From Geosiphon pyriformis (taxonomy: Eukaryota; Glomeromycota; Glomeromycetes; Archaeosporales; Geosiphonaceae): a stretch of DNA of 45,247 nucleotides. Below, in pieces: positions 1 to 11,610 of the stretch. Below the pieces are notes generated by a model. That model was given only the letters and a program-made list of their open reading frames with translations. It made no database searches and was not told the origin of the DNA. Position numbers and translations under genes: made by a program. Within the stretch, counting starts at the first letter, position 1, and each line of letters opens with the position of its first letter. The stretch lies in NCBI GenBank assembly GCA_016748015.1, contig JAAOMT010000466.1, positions 26,222 to 71,468 of the forward strand, read 5' to 3'.

Positions 1-188
1 AAAGATATAACTACTTCATCTATTTTTATAGCGAAAGGATATTCTTTCTGTGATAGAAGTTTAGCTATTTCTTTTGGGTTTTGTAAACCTTGGGGGAGTA
101 ATTACTTTTCAAAAACTTAAGAGGTTTCGGAGTCTGATGCAAAGTTATCATTACCAGTTTGGTTTGTTAATTTCTTGTGAGAAAGCAT
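1..188 (-). pseudogene. Broken 5' part of an unrecognised gene, cut by the window start
   Basis: Read on the minus strand from the ATG at 188, one frame stays coding-like to the window edge. It begins MLSHKKLTNQTGNDNFASDS and continues, after two in-frame TAA codons (119-117 and 104-102), as LLPQGLQNPKEIAKLLSQKE. The sequence after the stops is rich in charged and polar residues and far less A/T-biased than the DNA to its right, so it looks like true former coding sequence. Both stops sit where a glutamine would read naturally, so CAA-to-TAA change is an easy explanation. I do not recognise the family. The gene would continue beyond base 1, so neither its length nor a function can be given. 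A short 3-base exon trick cannot be excluded, but no GT...AG pair removes both stops neatly. Confidence 0.45.
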
Positions 189-3100
189 TATAAAAGGTTG
201 ATTGGAAATAAAAACGGGAAAATAAATGAAAGTTAGAGTTGTATAAAGAGTAAGGAAGAGAGTATGAAAGAAATCGGGTTGCTAAAGGCTAGGGTAATAT
301 TAGCTTTTAATTAAAATTTTCAATTTTCAATTTGCCTACTTTTCTTAATTTTTTTACTTTTTCTTTAGCCAAATTTGGAAACTGAGTAATACTTGATTTA
401 ATTTCGTGCCTTTGCTATTGCTATAAAGTTTTATTAACTATTGAAGCTTTGAAATTCTACCATGGAACCAATAAGAAACTATGATTATAATTTATGATGA
501 AGAAATAGCCAAAATACGTTAGCTCACAGAAGAAATTGACACTAGAAAAAGTAATATTTTTTAATAATAATTCTAGTAGTAATTATTATTTATTTACAGG
601 CATAATTACAATTTCGTCTTTTCTGGTGTTATATTTTTTTGAATAAAAGATTTCGTGAATAATTAAGTTAAGTATTCATTCTAACTGTTTTTCATTACAT
701 TATATATAGAAAGTCTCGCCGTATTACAATTTGGTACATGTATTTATTAACTCTAAATCTCACACATTCTCGCATACAATTCGTCAAGCAAATATGAAAG
801 CATATATACGGTTATAAGAATGATCAAATATATTAGAAGCGATAATAATAAAACAGAGTTAGACCTGTACAAACAAAATTTTAATTCAATTTGAAAGTAT
901 TAAACTGTCACTAAAGTCAAAGCTCTAAATAATAAAGGAATAAATGTTTTTATTAAAATCAAATGCATGTGTTTTGATAAACGGTTTATTCATATTGAAA
1001 AGTATTTCTTCAAAAACTGTACAAAAAACTGTTTAAAATTGACCAAACAAATTAGAATTAGACCATAAAAGATTTGAGATGAGTATTTTGCCTGATAAAA
1101 GTAAATTTTTACTATTTGGGCTTGATAAAAACCTATATGATTAGAGCACTTTTGACATATCAACAGATTAAGCCAAAAGTTAAAATTGTGGGCGGTGGAA
1201 TTCTAGAGTTATTTTAATAAAGGATAATATTATCAACAACTTTTAACAAACAATTTTTTATACTGTAAATAATACAAATTTCAATAAAATAATAATTAAA
1301 ACTAAATAACCAAAGAAACAAAAAATTGGTTACAAGAAAATATTCTAAGCATATTCAATTGCTTTAAATAAACTAAAAATTAGATATTTCAGCAATGTTA
1401 TATTTAACTGCTTGAATCATAATAAGTAATAATAAAAACGTTAAATATATTAAATCTTAAAGTTAAATAAAAGCTTCAATTGATAAACTGCTGATCAACG
1501 ATTTTAAAAAGTTCAAGTTTTTGAAAATTTATATATTAAATTTCTTATATACAAATTTTATCTGTTGAATATTTTTAAAAATAATTAAGCATACATTTTG
1601 TATATTATTCAAAAGTTATATTGATTTAAATAAATAATTTTAATGGCAGAATTCATAATTAATAGTTTTAATCATTTTGAAAATAGATAATTTTACACAC
1701 CTGTGCATCAAGATCTGTATTTATATTTAATATTGTAATAAACCATTTTTTTTGGTTATTATGGTGGTTTGGACTTAATGATTAAAAAACACATTTGTTG
1801 AAAATGTTAATTTTTAACCAATTGACTTATTAATCAAATCATTTCATTAATTATTATACTAATATAAATAATATAAAGTTTTCAATGCTAAATATAGTAG
1901 TAAATGACAATTTAAGAAAGAATTAATTTATTTTAAGCAAAAGAGATCTTTAATAAAAACATTAAGCCAAAGAACTTATGAAATAAGATCATTTTGTTTT
2001 CATTTTTATCTTCAAAATGAACTTCAAGTTTCAAGGGCCTTCAATAAATTTCTTAAATTGGTAACTATTAGGAAGGTAATTTTCACAAATTCTATTGTTT
2101 TTTAACTTGACAATTTAAAAAAATCAAATATTGGATAAATAAATCTTACTGGGTACTTTAAATTTTGAAAATAAAATACTTTTTTCAAAGTTTATTTTTT
2201 AAAGCATGAAATTACAATGAATCTTCTTAATTCTAAAATACTCTTAAAGACAATGATTAGAATTTTCAAAAAAAATAATTGCTAAGACAAAAATAATTCG
2301 ATCAAAATTATTTAATAATTTGTTTATTCCTTAAATTAAGTATAATTTTGATCTTTTTATATGTATTTTGAAGAAAAATTCAATCTCAAGAATTTGTGAA
2401 TATTTGATGTAGTTGTGAGCAAGCTAAAATTATTGGAAACCTCTGTTAATGTGATCCTTTAAGAAAATTATTCCAATATTTTAACACTGTCTTGTGCAAA
2501 AAATGTCTAATCAATTTACTTTATTTTTACAGTCTTTTCTAATTTAGAAGTTCTATTTTGCAAGATTTGAAATACATTTTTCAATACATGCTTTAAAAAA
2601 AAATTGGTTAGCATTAATAATTTAAAAACAAAAAAAAATCTCGGGTCTAATTAAAAGTTATCATGCAAATCTGAAAAGATATTATAAAAAAATTAAAATA
2701 GTAGCGAAAATACAATTAAATCAGGACCAAAAAGTTTATTTTTCAATATTGCATTTGGTTAAAAAATTATAAAGCAAATAAAAAAAGCTTTCTTCAAAAT
2801 AGAATGCTTATATATGTTGTTCGAACTAATTGCTAAATGTGCTTGAGCCAAATTTTTTACTCAATCTTAATTTTTTTTATTGCTTATTTAATATCACATA
2901 AGATACATATTAACTTACAGAAAATTATTATGTTTCAAGTAATGATTTATCAATAATAAAATAATATTTTTTATTTAATTCGAGAAATTTTCAGATCTTA
3001 TTTAAAAGCCAATTTTTTCTAAAGCATTTTCATATGAAAAAATAAATTTGACAGTTTTTGTAATTGAAAATAAAAAGTAGATATAGACTCTAATTTTTGT

Positions 3101-5035
3101 TATTTTAAGTATTCTTTCCAATGTCTAATTATTATTAAACAATATGCAACCACCATAAACAGATAATTGTCATATAACAAGATATCTTAAAAAGAGTAAA
3201 TTAATTAAAGAAAAATTAACTAATAAATTTTTTTTATGAAAAATATGTTGAAAATTTTAAAAGTAAGCTTAGGTTTTTTAAAATTTCCAATAAATTTTTA
3301 TATTTCTTTAATATTTAGCTTTTTAACTTCCAAATTTGCCAAGTAATTTAATGTGCTAAAAGCAATAAAATATGCAGAATTACTGCAAAACATTTTAGCA
3401 CTTTTTGTTTTTTGTTGTATTAATTTCTGTTATAATAATAAATAATAAATACCAAAAAATTTATAAAAAGCATTTGAACTTTATTTGAATACAGTAAAGA
3501 TAGAAAGTTTAGTTGTATAATACTTTGTTTTTATAGTAGATTAAAAATAATAAATAAGCAGAAAATAAGCAGAAAATTCATGTTTACTAAACAAACTTAA
3601 GAACTTGAAAAAATTAAATTATTGCTGGTGATAAAAAAATTTTTTAATTTAAAATCGAAATTGATTAAAAAAATTCAAATATATTTGCTGTTATTAATTT
3701 GAAAATTCTAAGCTTATAAAGAATTATTTTTATTAATACTACTAAAAATTTTTATAACAATCTTATAAAACTGTTTATTTTTACCAATAAATTTTTCTTT
3801 ACTTTGGTTTAACTTTTTAGTATTTATTGTAAAAAACTGATGTAGCTTTTATACTTTATATGTTAATCACTTTTTTACTTGTTTATAATAAACAACTACA
3901 TTTAATATAGTTTGTTTTTTAACTTTTTAAAAAATTTAGTATAAAATTTTCATTTCAATATAAGAATAATGCAAATAGATTATTTAAAGATAAAATCTTG
4001 GCAATCTTAGATCTTTAGAGTCTTATAATAAGATTTTTTATTATTATTATAAATAATACCAATTTATTTGCATTGCTAATAAGTTAAAGCTTAAATAAAT
4101 ATCAATGTCTAACTTTTTTAATTTTAATATCAAAAATTATAAAATTTTAAAATATTATTATAAATAGATATTTAATTTAAGATTTATTGAATTATTATTA
4201 GCAAGCAATAAATGAAATTTTTATTACAAATTACTTTATATTAAAGTATTTTTTGATAAAGTTTGTGTATCCATTGAAATTAGTTTTATTTAAAAATTTT
4301 TACTTTAAGCATTTTATTTATATATAATAAATATGATATTTTGTTAAAATATTAAAGCTTTAACAAATGTAATAATAAAACTATTAAGTTTAAATATATA
4401 TTAATTCAGTGCTTTTTAACAAACCTCGATTTTTTTTGGGCGTATTTATTAAAAAGCTGGTATTTTTTTAATGCATTTGTGTAGTAAATGGTATTTAAAA
4501 TTTATTTTAATAAATTTTTAATTTGTAAAAATGAACAAACAGCTTAAAAACAAATTTTAATAAACCAAAAAAAGTAGTTTTGTATTTAAAACAAATTAAT
4601 CAAAATTTTACCATTTGTGATAATGTTAATATTCAGAAGTTTTTCACCAAATGCAATTTTTCTTTAAAGTATTAGTCTCAAAAATAGTTATATAAAAAGT
4701 TTTTTCAAACTTGAAAATAATAATAATAATAATATATTTTAACAATAATCGGAATTAGATAACCAACAAATAAAACATGTTTAACCACATATTTGAGTAA
4801 CAATATTACTAATTTTATAAACTATACAGCCAAAAAGAAAATTAACCAATTTAACCTTAAAAATATTATATGAAACAATTACTTTTTTTGACTTAAAATA
4901 AAAAAGATCTAAATATTGTTTTTTTATATGAAAACTGAGCAGTAAGCAAAAGCAGAATTAGCAGATTCAGATTCCTTAATACAAACAATAGCATATTGTT
5001 ACAAGCCAGTAGGTTTTAACTTATCAGCAGAAACC
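189..5035. other. AT-rich gene-free stretch
   Basis: About 4.8 kb of DNA dominated by A/T runs with no supportable gene. Near 480-560 the plus strand has a short coding-like piece (frame reading IIIYDEEIAKIR, a TAG, then LTEEIDTRKS) that could be the relic of a coiled-coil exon, but it is too short to call. The remainder has no long open frame, no tRNA-like cloverleaf and no clear terminal repeats. It looks like old transposon remains that have drifted to A/T. Confidence 0.6.
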
Positions 5036-5418
5036 TTTCAAGTATCTTTATTGAATATTTATTAAAAGAATTTTTTACATTGTTGCACACTAAAAACTTA
5101 AACACCATTTAAAATCTATAATTTGAAGTAATTAAAAAACACAAATATCTATTTAAAAGTTGTATTTCTGTTGCTATTCAGCTTAAGAGCATATTATGAG
5201 TTTGGTCTGTGATAAAAACCTAAATTTTAAAAATTATAAGTTGTTTGATAAAATGTCTTTTTTCAAGTTTATTGATGTTTTAAAATAGATATATGTTATT
5301 CTTTAACTTTATTGTGGGGCCTAAAATAATAGGCTATAAAATATTCCGCCAGTAAAATTTTCTGAGATAGACAGTACAACCTTCAGACAATTTATAATTA
5401 AATTAAATAAAAGCAAAT
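5036..5418 (-). repeat. 3' flank of BTB-TLDc copy A, shared with copies B and C
   Basis: The 3' flank of copy A (minus strand, running down from 5418) is recognisably the same sequence as 16508-16760 downstream of copy B, and as 40950-41238 next to copy C. Shared landmarks include the run before the stop, the ACTGTC/GGAATATTTTxTAGCCTA segment, AACTTGAAAAAA and GGTTTTTATCAC. Similarity is clearly lower than across the genes' 5' halves. It shows the duplicated unit included non-coding 3' sequence, so the copies arose by DNA duplication and not by retroposition. Confidence 0.7.
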
Positions 5419-6915
5419 TTATCTTTTTATGATTTGAAAAACTTCATACTCCTCGACAGAAAAATTCACCCGTTGATTTTCTGATCCAAGTAAAGCATGT
5501 TCATATCGACCTCCCTTTTGACAAAAGCAGTTTGAACTATTTTTAAAATCATTGCCACATAATCCAATATTGGCATCTCCAAAAGTGGGTCCATAAGCTA
5601 CCCCACCCCAAGGTCCGGATCCTGTAACAAACTTGCTAAGCATAGCATTTTCAGTTTTATCATCTCCAAGAGAAAAAATAAAACTTCCTTTTCCCTCCAA
5701 CCAATCATCCTTAGAGTGCCAAGATTGTGGGTTAAAGCCGCCAATTATCTGACCAGTTCCTTTCACTTTGATTACGCTAACTGTTGCTCCTTTATAATCG
5801 CATAGTCGATGAAAATCCGCTGGGGTAAATCCGTCTCGACTGCCTCGAAGTAACAATTTAAAATTATTTTCAAGTTGATTTCCAAAAGGAGTATTGTCAT
5901 CTTTGCCTTGAATCCAATGATCAAGCTGTTTTATGTTTTGCGATTTAAGAAGCTTTGTATCAATATTTGATCGAGAACAACGTAATGGCTGAGCGTCTAC
6001 AGACTTTTGATGACTACCCGGTACGAGATAATGATGTAAAAGATCTTCATATAAAGTTCCAGGTAAGATTCTCGCAAATGGTTTTACTTTGTGATAGAAA
6101 TCAACTGAAGATATGTTAAAGAACCGGATTAAAGGTAGAAGCCTTTCGATGGATTCCTTAAAGGCGTTAAAGTTTTCATCTGTCCAATAAAGAACTTTTT
6201 TCGTCTGAATATCGCTATCCAATTTAGCAACTCCCCATTCTACAATCTTTTCCCATATTTCAGTTTCTTCCATATTTATTTCATCCTGGGTTAAATTGAG
6301 ACAAGAGCATTTTCACTAAGGGAGGTAAAATCTTGCGAGTTGAAGACTATAGCTGGATTTTCAACAGCTATTTCGGTGCAGAATTTTTGTAACTTTTTGA
6401 AAGAATCATGCATAAATGAAGTTTTCTGCAAAATAGCAAAATTTTTTTCTAGCTCTTTTGCACGGTGTTCAATCAAATAGTCTTCAAGATGATCAATAAT
6501 GTTTTCTAGAATAAGCTCATCAGCGGTAACAAGCAATTCTAAAATGGTAGGTACTTCATGTTTATCAAGAGAAATCTCGCCATTATAAATGTATCTGCAG
6601 GAAAACAAAACAGTGAATCTTATCTTGCCCCAAATATTCGAAGGAAATGAAAACCCTTACCTGAGAATTATTTCAAAAATCTTTGGTGAGATATTAGGTT
6701 TAGGGAAGATAATGATATTCTTTTCCCTTTTAATCCAATTGCTAGAGTGCGACAGCAAAATATGGTGATCTTGCTGCTAAAATTTGGGAATGAGCATGAA
6801 AAGTTCTAATATTGGGCGCTTCGCCAACTATAATTCTAATATCAGTGAACTTCTGACTGTTAAATAAATTCCCAAAATCATTGGATAAAGCGTGAAAGTA
6901 TTGTTGGGGTGACAT
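5419..6915 (-). pseudogene. BTB-BACK-TLDc gene copy A, disrupted
   Basis: This is a close paralogue of the intact gene at 15008-16507, in inverted orientation. From the ATG at 6915 the frame gives the BTB start (MSPQQYFHALSNDFGNLFNS...) for 57 codons, then hits TAG at 6744-6742 because two bases present in copy B (a CT) are missing. After a 66-bp intron (6660-6595, GTAAGG...CTGCAG) the frame is again good, through the rest of BTB and BACK. At about 6291 a single base is missing from a T run, giving an immediate TAA. The C-terminal part (6273-5419) is open and holds the TLDc domain, ending EEYEVFQIIKR. Splice sites and promoter are kept, so a transcript may exist, but a full protein cannot be made. 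BTB-BACK proteins usually act as CUL3 adaptors; TLDc is linked to V-ATPase or oxidation-resistance functions. The role here is unknown. Confidence 0.9.
6595..6660 (-). other. Spliceosomal intron of BTB-TLDc copy A
   Basis: On the minus strand the intron opens GTAAGGG after ...ATTCTCAG and closes TTTTCCTGCAG before ATACATTTATAATGG. It is 66 bp, the same length and position as in copy B, splitting the arginine codon AG|A. Unlike copy B's intron, it has a TAA in the reading frame immediately after the donor. Both ends are nearly identical between copies, while about ten bases in the centre differ. Confidence 0.85.
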
Positions 6916-7040
6916 CGGTAAAATATGAGAGGTCTTTTTCCCTGCGCATCAGTATTTTTGCTAGTTATATACTTATTCGGAGTTGGAGTCACATGTTAAT
7001 CTGCACTTTATCGATTGATCGATTATTTCCGAGTTCCCAA
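6916..7040 (-). promoter_or_regulatory. Duplicated BTB-TLDc promoter (copy A)
   Basis: The 125 bases upstream of copy A's ATG match 14885-15007 upstream of copy B almost base for base, and the match stops abruptly near 7041. A TATATAA box lies at about 6971-6964, roughly 50 bases before the ATG. Another recognisable shared element is the ATCGATCAATCGAT-like palindromic stretch near 7015-7025. Strong conservation here, compared with the weaker 3' flank, suggests recent duplication or gene conversion of the 5' end. Confidence 0.75.
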
Positions 7041-7700
7041 TTAAATATTTTCTTCGAGATCAAGATTAAAATATCTAAGCAGTCGAATTTTCAATATACT
7101 ATATAATAATAGCATTTTAAAAACATATACTTTATTTATGTTTTATATTATTTATCTATTATAAGTTTATAAGTTATTATTTTGGCAAAATAAGATTGAT
7201 TTTACATCCAGATTTTTATTGACTAAAACTTTTTCTTTGTTATATTTTATTCTCAAACTATCGAAAAAATATTTTGTATTAAAATAAATTATTCAGAAAT
7301 TGGTAGATTTTGGTTATTTTTACATGTTTACATTTATCTTTCCAAATATTTCAGATTGTTTAATCAAGAAGAATTTTCAATTAAAAGAGAAAAAATATTT
7401 TGCTAATAAGTTTTTTATCTATAATAAAACTTAGTGATCAAATTTAATTATATACCCAAAAAAGTTTCAAGTAAACAATTAACTTGGTAAATAAAAAGTG
7501 TGGCCTTAAATCAGTAAAAAAAAGCAAAAAGAAAATTATTTTACACATGAAAAATGAAAATAATATCCCAAAAACATTTAATAAGAAAAAATCTGGATTA
7601 TATCGTACTCTTTAACGGCGCGGGCACATATAATGAGCTAGTGAATATTGCCAGACGATATACAAAAAATGGTGTGATGTTGTGGATATACTTGATAAAA
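7041..7700. other. AT-rich spacer between copy A and the decayed genes
   Basis: Mostly A/T with no supportable gene. From about 7590 to 7700 the composition becomes less A/T-rich, with a plus-strand open frame (LFNGAGTYNELVNIARRYTK). It overlaps the end of the minus-strand coiled-coil relic and may be part of that decayed locus. I could not assign it. Confidence 0.4.
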
Positions 7701-7702
7701 AC

Positions 7703-8280
7703 TTACAAGGTAGAGAATCTATTGATCTTTCTAATGAGTAGAGTGTGGTTTAGAGATGCGAGAATTTTCTCTGCCTCTTGCAATTCTATCTTCTTTTCTT
7801 CAACCTCACATCGCAATTTTTTATTAGCTTTGACACGCTCCTCATGATCATTAGTAATTCCTCGCATAAATTTACCAAAAGTATTTTCATTATATTCCAG
7901 TAATAGTTGACATAAAACATCGACCTCTTTCTTAACCCTACGATTGATCTCTTCCTCATGATCGCATGTATGGGTATTAGTATCTGAAGTTGTATTTTTT
8001 GGTTAACCATGTCTATATGTGTCTTGACACTAGCTTTGCTATTTTACGATAAATTTTTAAGTGGTTCTATAGTTTGGATTTGTTTTTTATGCTTCCTATT
8101 TAATTCTTTTTTATATACCTCTAATGTATGGTGCAAATAAGTCTCAATTTGATTACATTTTTCAGAAATTTGCTCTGAAGTAATGGGAGACTTATAGTGA
8201 TATAAAAGCCTGTGGTATGCCCTCTTGACTAGACTTTTTGGAAGTTTCGCTATAATGGAGTTGTAATCAGGATGAAACAT
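7703..8280 (-). pseudogene. Decayed coiled-coil protein gene
   Basis: From a true ATG at 8280 the minus strand encodes MFHPDYNSIIAKLPKSLVKR and on to ...QTIEPLKNLS, then an in-frame TAA (8046-8044). The same frame resumes (NSKASVKTHIDMVNQKIQ) up to an A6 run near 7995. There the coding sense moves to another frame, giving a Glu/Lys-rich segment (HEEEINRRVKKEVDVLCQLL ... VEEKKIELQEAEKILASLNH) ending at TAA 7705-7703. The last part has heptad-like spacing typical of a coiled coil. A GTAAGT overlapping that last stop could be a splice donor, in which case a further exon would lie below 7700. One stop and one frameshift in otherwise convincing coding sequence indicate a pseudogene. I do not recognise a family. 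The neighbouring decayed RING gene lies on the same strand about 600 bp upstream. Confidence 0.55.
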
Positions 8281-8455
8281 TGATTATTAATTTGCGCGCA
8301 AAAAGTTTGTATGCAAAAGATTTACCGACAACAATCAATAAAAAAATAACTATTAATGGCAGGCCGACTCTGAGTCATAAATAAAAGTCTAAAGTACTAG
8401 CCCTCAGGAATACCTTAGATAATTTTAAATAAATATATATATATAGGGAATTGCT
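8281..8455. other. Spacer upstream of the coiled-coil relic
   Basis: Short intergenic stretch with mixed composition, including TTTGCGCGCAAA near 8290. It is the likely former promoter region of the minus-strand relic. No clear TATA box was found. Confidence 0.3.
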
Positions 8456-8740
8456 AAATCGACCCACCTGCAACATGTGATATTAATATATACAGAATTT
8501 TAATATTTATTTATTAGTAATTCTAATAAATATTAGTTTATTAAAATAAAAAATAACTTTTTCTTATATAAAATTGAATATAGATTATATATATGTGCCT
8601 TAAGTAATTTATAGTGTTTTATAATTAAAAAACACTTCGTTGTGGACAACCATAATATTCGTTAATATGTTCCTATATATAGTTGAATACGAAACTATGA
8701 CGTAAAATGATATCACGTGTTGCGGGCGGTGGGTCAATTT
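8456..8740. mobile_element. MITE-like element with ~33-bp terminal inverted repeats
   Basis: The left arm at 8456-8489 (AAATCGACCCACCTGCAACA then TGTGATATTA) is matched in reverse complement by the right arm at 8708-8740 (reverse strand AAATTGACCCACCGCCCGCA then ACACGTGATATCA). The right arm has three extra bases (GCC). The remaining differences are all C/T exchanges, three of the four at CpG/TpG. The 220-bp interior is A/T-rich with no ORF, which fits a non-autonomous DNA transposon. Target-site duplication is not clear: AATT occurs on both sides, but the exact ends are uncertain. Confidence 0.6.
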
Positions 8741-8872
8741 TATTCTGTGATAAGTGTTGATCAAACATTCGTGTTACGCAGACATTTTTTTTAATGATCA
8801 CCATATGATGTTGCCCATTGTGATATGTGTATGTAAAAAATAATTAATCAATCTCCATATCTATATTATTTT

Positions 8873-9790
8873 CTAATTGAATTTCCTCCCCCTGGTTTTC
8901 AATATGCGGTGTGAGAACTTTTTACCCCTTTCTTTAACGATCTTAATTTCATTATCGGTAAATTTTCGAATGGCTGAGGGGTGAAGGGTGAAGGATCTAA
9001 TTCGTTGTATCTTATCTCTACCTATACCTTCGGTACTAAAAATCCTGTAAGTATTTAAAGCCGAGCGTTTTCTCTTGTTGAAGATATTACGAGCAGTATC
9101 GGATGGAAACTGACGTCTAATTTCATTATTGAGCATAATCTTGGCGGAACGAAGTGGATTTTTAGACTTTAGCTCTACCGACTTGTCCTCTAATGCTTTT
9201 CCAAGAAGGTAATATGAGTCAAGAATTTCGTATTTTGTGCGGGTCATCTCACGTGTTTGTTTTTCGAGATTCTTCTCAGCTTTAAGGATTTTGTCGTGTA
9301 GTTTAGGGAAATTCATTTGTGGAATTGAGGAATTCTACCTTCTCATTTTCTGGATCAGGTAATTGAGCAAAGACTATTGGCCAAAGAGATAATTCTCTGA
9401 GAAACTTTTCCACTTTCCAGTTTTTTTCTTGTGGGTTTAAGTCGTCATCATCATCATCAAGATAGATAGATTGACGACAACGAGGACAATCCGGGTTTTT
9501 CTTTAGAGAGTTGACAATGCATTTAAGATGGAAGGTATGTTTACAGGTTAATTTCGCGATCGGTTCCAAGTTGGCTCCATTGGGTTCCTATAATGGATCT
9601 GAATCGTTGCATAAAGAGCACGTTTCAGGAGGCGTTTTGCGAGGTTGTCGATCCAGTGGCTTGAGCGATATTGCCATCATCCGGTGAATTAGGCGTTGCC
9701 CGTATATTGAGACCCAAATATTTCTTCATCGATGCTAAATGGCATATACTGCGTTTGCGAAGCGGTGGGATTGGATCTTTCTGTTTCCAT
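8873..9790 (-). pseudogene. Decayed RING-H2 finger protein gene
   Basis: The best start is the ATG at 9790 (METERSNPTASQTQYMPFSI), about 55 bases after a TATAAAAA box. After about 30 codons sense passes to another frame, where the first zinc pair CSLC appears. An in-frame TAG follows at 9590-9588, then the rest of a C3H2C3 RING: LTC-K-H-TFH-LK-C and CPRC. Next come an acidic run of six Asp and the end ...EFLNSTNEFP. From 9316 a further frame continues as a basic, helical segment (KLHDKILKAEKNLEKQTREM ... KIQRIRSF ...) to the stop at 8873. RING-H2 domains bind two zincs and normally act as E3 ubiquitin ligases. Here two frame changes plus one stop argue for a pseudogene. The C-terminal helical domain recalls lineage-specific proteins of arbuscular mycorrhizal fungi, but that is from memory and not tested. 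Alternatively, 9316-8873 was a separate small gene. Confidence 0.65.
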
Positions 9791-9843
9791 AGATGTTTTT
9801 GATTTTTGAGTTGCAATTTTTGAGAGATGGGAAAAATGTAAGG

Positions 9844-9851
9844 GTTTTTAT
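9844..9851 (-). promoter_or_regulatory. TATA box of the RING relic
   Basis: TATAAAAA on the minus strand, about 55 bases upstream of the ATG at 9790. It supports that ATG over the alternative frames that lack a methionine. Confidence 0.45.
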
Positions 9852-11366
9852 ACTTCGTGTGTGAATGCGTAGCTACTTGTGATAGTCGTGAAAATGACTA
9901 GAATCCACCAGAAGAAAACTGGAATGAATACTATTTTCACACTCTCAGAAAAAATAACTCAATTAAATTGCGTAATAATATACTTTTTATTCGAATAGTT
10001 TGGTATTAAGGAGTTTAGATAAAATTCAACCAGTTCAGATTGAAATTAGTTGCAGTTTTTCAAAATGATGAAATTTAATTTATTAGTTATCATAAAATAT
10101 TGGGCTTAAGATAAATATTATTTTTATTGTTTGAATGGAAATTATGAGAATTTATAGAGCCAAAACACATTATTATCAAATTTTAAGCTTCAGAAAAAAA
10201 GCTATTGAAATTTATTAAAAATTAACAAATAAACAGTCTTGAACTGCTTCAGATCATTTTTCAAAACTTAAGTTATTTTACTTAAAGACCTTCTATAACT
10301 AAAGCTGAATAGCAATTGCTATATATAACTTGTATTTAAATATTAGTTATAGCATTGTCTCTAAATTTTTTATTCATGTATTGCTGCCCAATATTGTTAA
10401 TGCAATATATCTTTTTAAATGTTTAAGTAATTTTTACATTATTAAAAATAGAAAAATCTTTAGTAACAGTATTTTGTATATTTTAATTAAAAAAATATTT
10501 TTCTATGTTAAACAAAAATATATTTGTTTTAGAATTCAATTTTATTTAGTTGATTAATGTTACGAAGATTATAACAACTAATAATTAATTAAATATTGTG
10601 CTATATTAGTTTTGTAAAATATATGATCTGTTGTTAATACTCTGTTAATAATAAATAGTCTTTTTTATCGACTTTAATAAATATTGATTCAACATAATTT
10701 GATAAGAGCTTTAATAATTTATGGTGTTGTATATAAATAACTAGTTTTTTTTCTGTTACTATTAACTTGTAATAATTTTGAATTAAATACCTTAAATAAT
10801 TACATAATTAATATCTTTTAATTTTTTATTATTATTCTTATTAATGTGTTTGATTTGATTAGTAGTTATTATACACTTGGTTATTATATTTTGTTAATAA
10901 TAATTAATTACATATAGAAAAAATATTTATTTTTTTATTGGTTATTTTTTAAATGCATATTTTTTCTAAATGCATAAATATAGTTGGTTTTAAGAATATG
11001 TATTTATAGAAAAATTATTGTATATATTTTAATAAACAGTTTAACAAATAATCTACTTTGTATAATTTATTATTAAACATATTTGAATAGTCTTTAAACC
11101 AAATTAAATAATAAATAGCTAAATTTTGTTTAGTTTACTAGTATTTAAGCATATATTATACTAATTAAAAAACTTAAATTTTAATTCTTATTAAACAAGA
11201 AACATAATTAGAAATTAAAATATTATATGTAAAATTTTTCGTAAATTATTTTAAATATAGATTAATATACTTTATTAGCTTAATTATATTATTAACAAAT
11301 TTAACAAAACAATTTATTTAAGTTATATAGAAAAATAATAAAAAATTTAGATTGAGTCATCTTATC

Positions 11367-11610
11367 AAAAGTTTATATTTATGGCTTATTAATAATACTA
11401 TATAACAAATTAAACAAAGCTTAATAACTTATTATTTAACTTAACTAAACAGTTATTAAATATGTTTTATAATAAACTAAACTATTTTATTAAGAATTTA
11501 TATTTATAACCTGCCAATAATAGTATTAAACAAATTAAACAAAGCTTAATAAATTATTATTTTATATAACTTAATAATTATTTAAATGTATTTAGCAATA
11601 AAATAAGCGA
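11367..11610. repeat. Diverged tandem duplication, period ~125 bp
   Basis: The segment around TTATATTTATGGCTTATTAA and ACAAATTAAACAAAGCTTAA (11369-11426) recurs about 125 bases later (11493-11552) with a few differences. Two copies only; no coding sense. Confidence 0.5.

Noticed and set aside
6909-7106. 65-codon plus-strand open frame
   Set aside because: It lies in the duplicated promoter of copy A and has no conserved counterpart as a protein.
7554-7847. 97-codon plus-strand open frame
   Set aside because: Its second half is the antisense of the Glu/Lys-rich coiled-coil relic, which has the better residue usage. The first half is only a possible fragment.
10330-10557. 75-codon plus-strand open frame
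   Set aside because: Composition-driven Ile/Phe/Lys/Asn string in AT-rich DNA, no promoter or domain.
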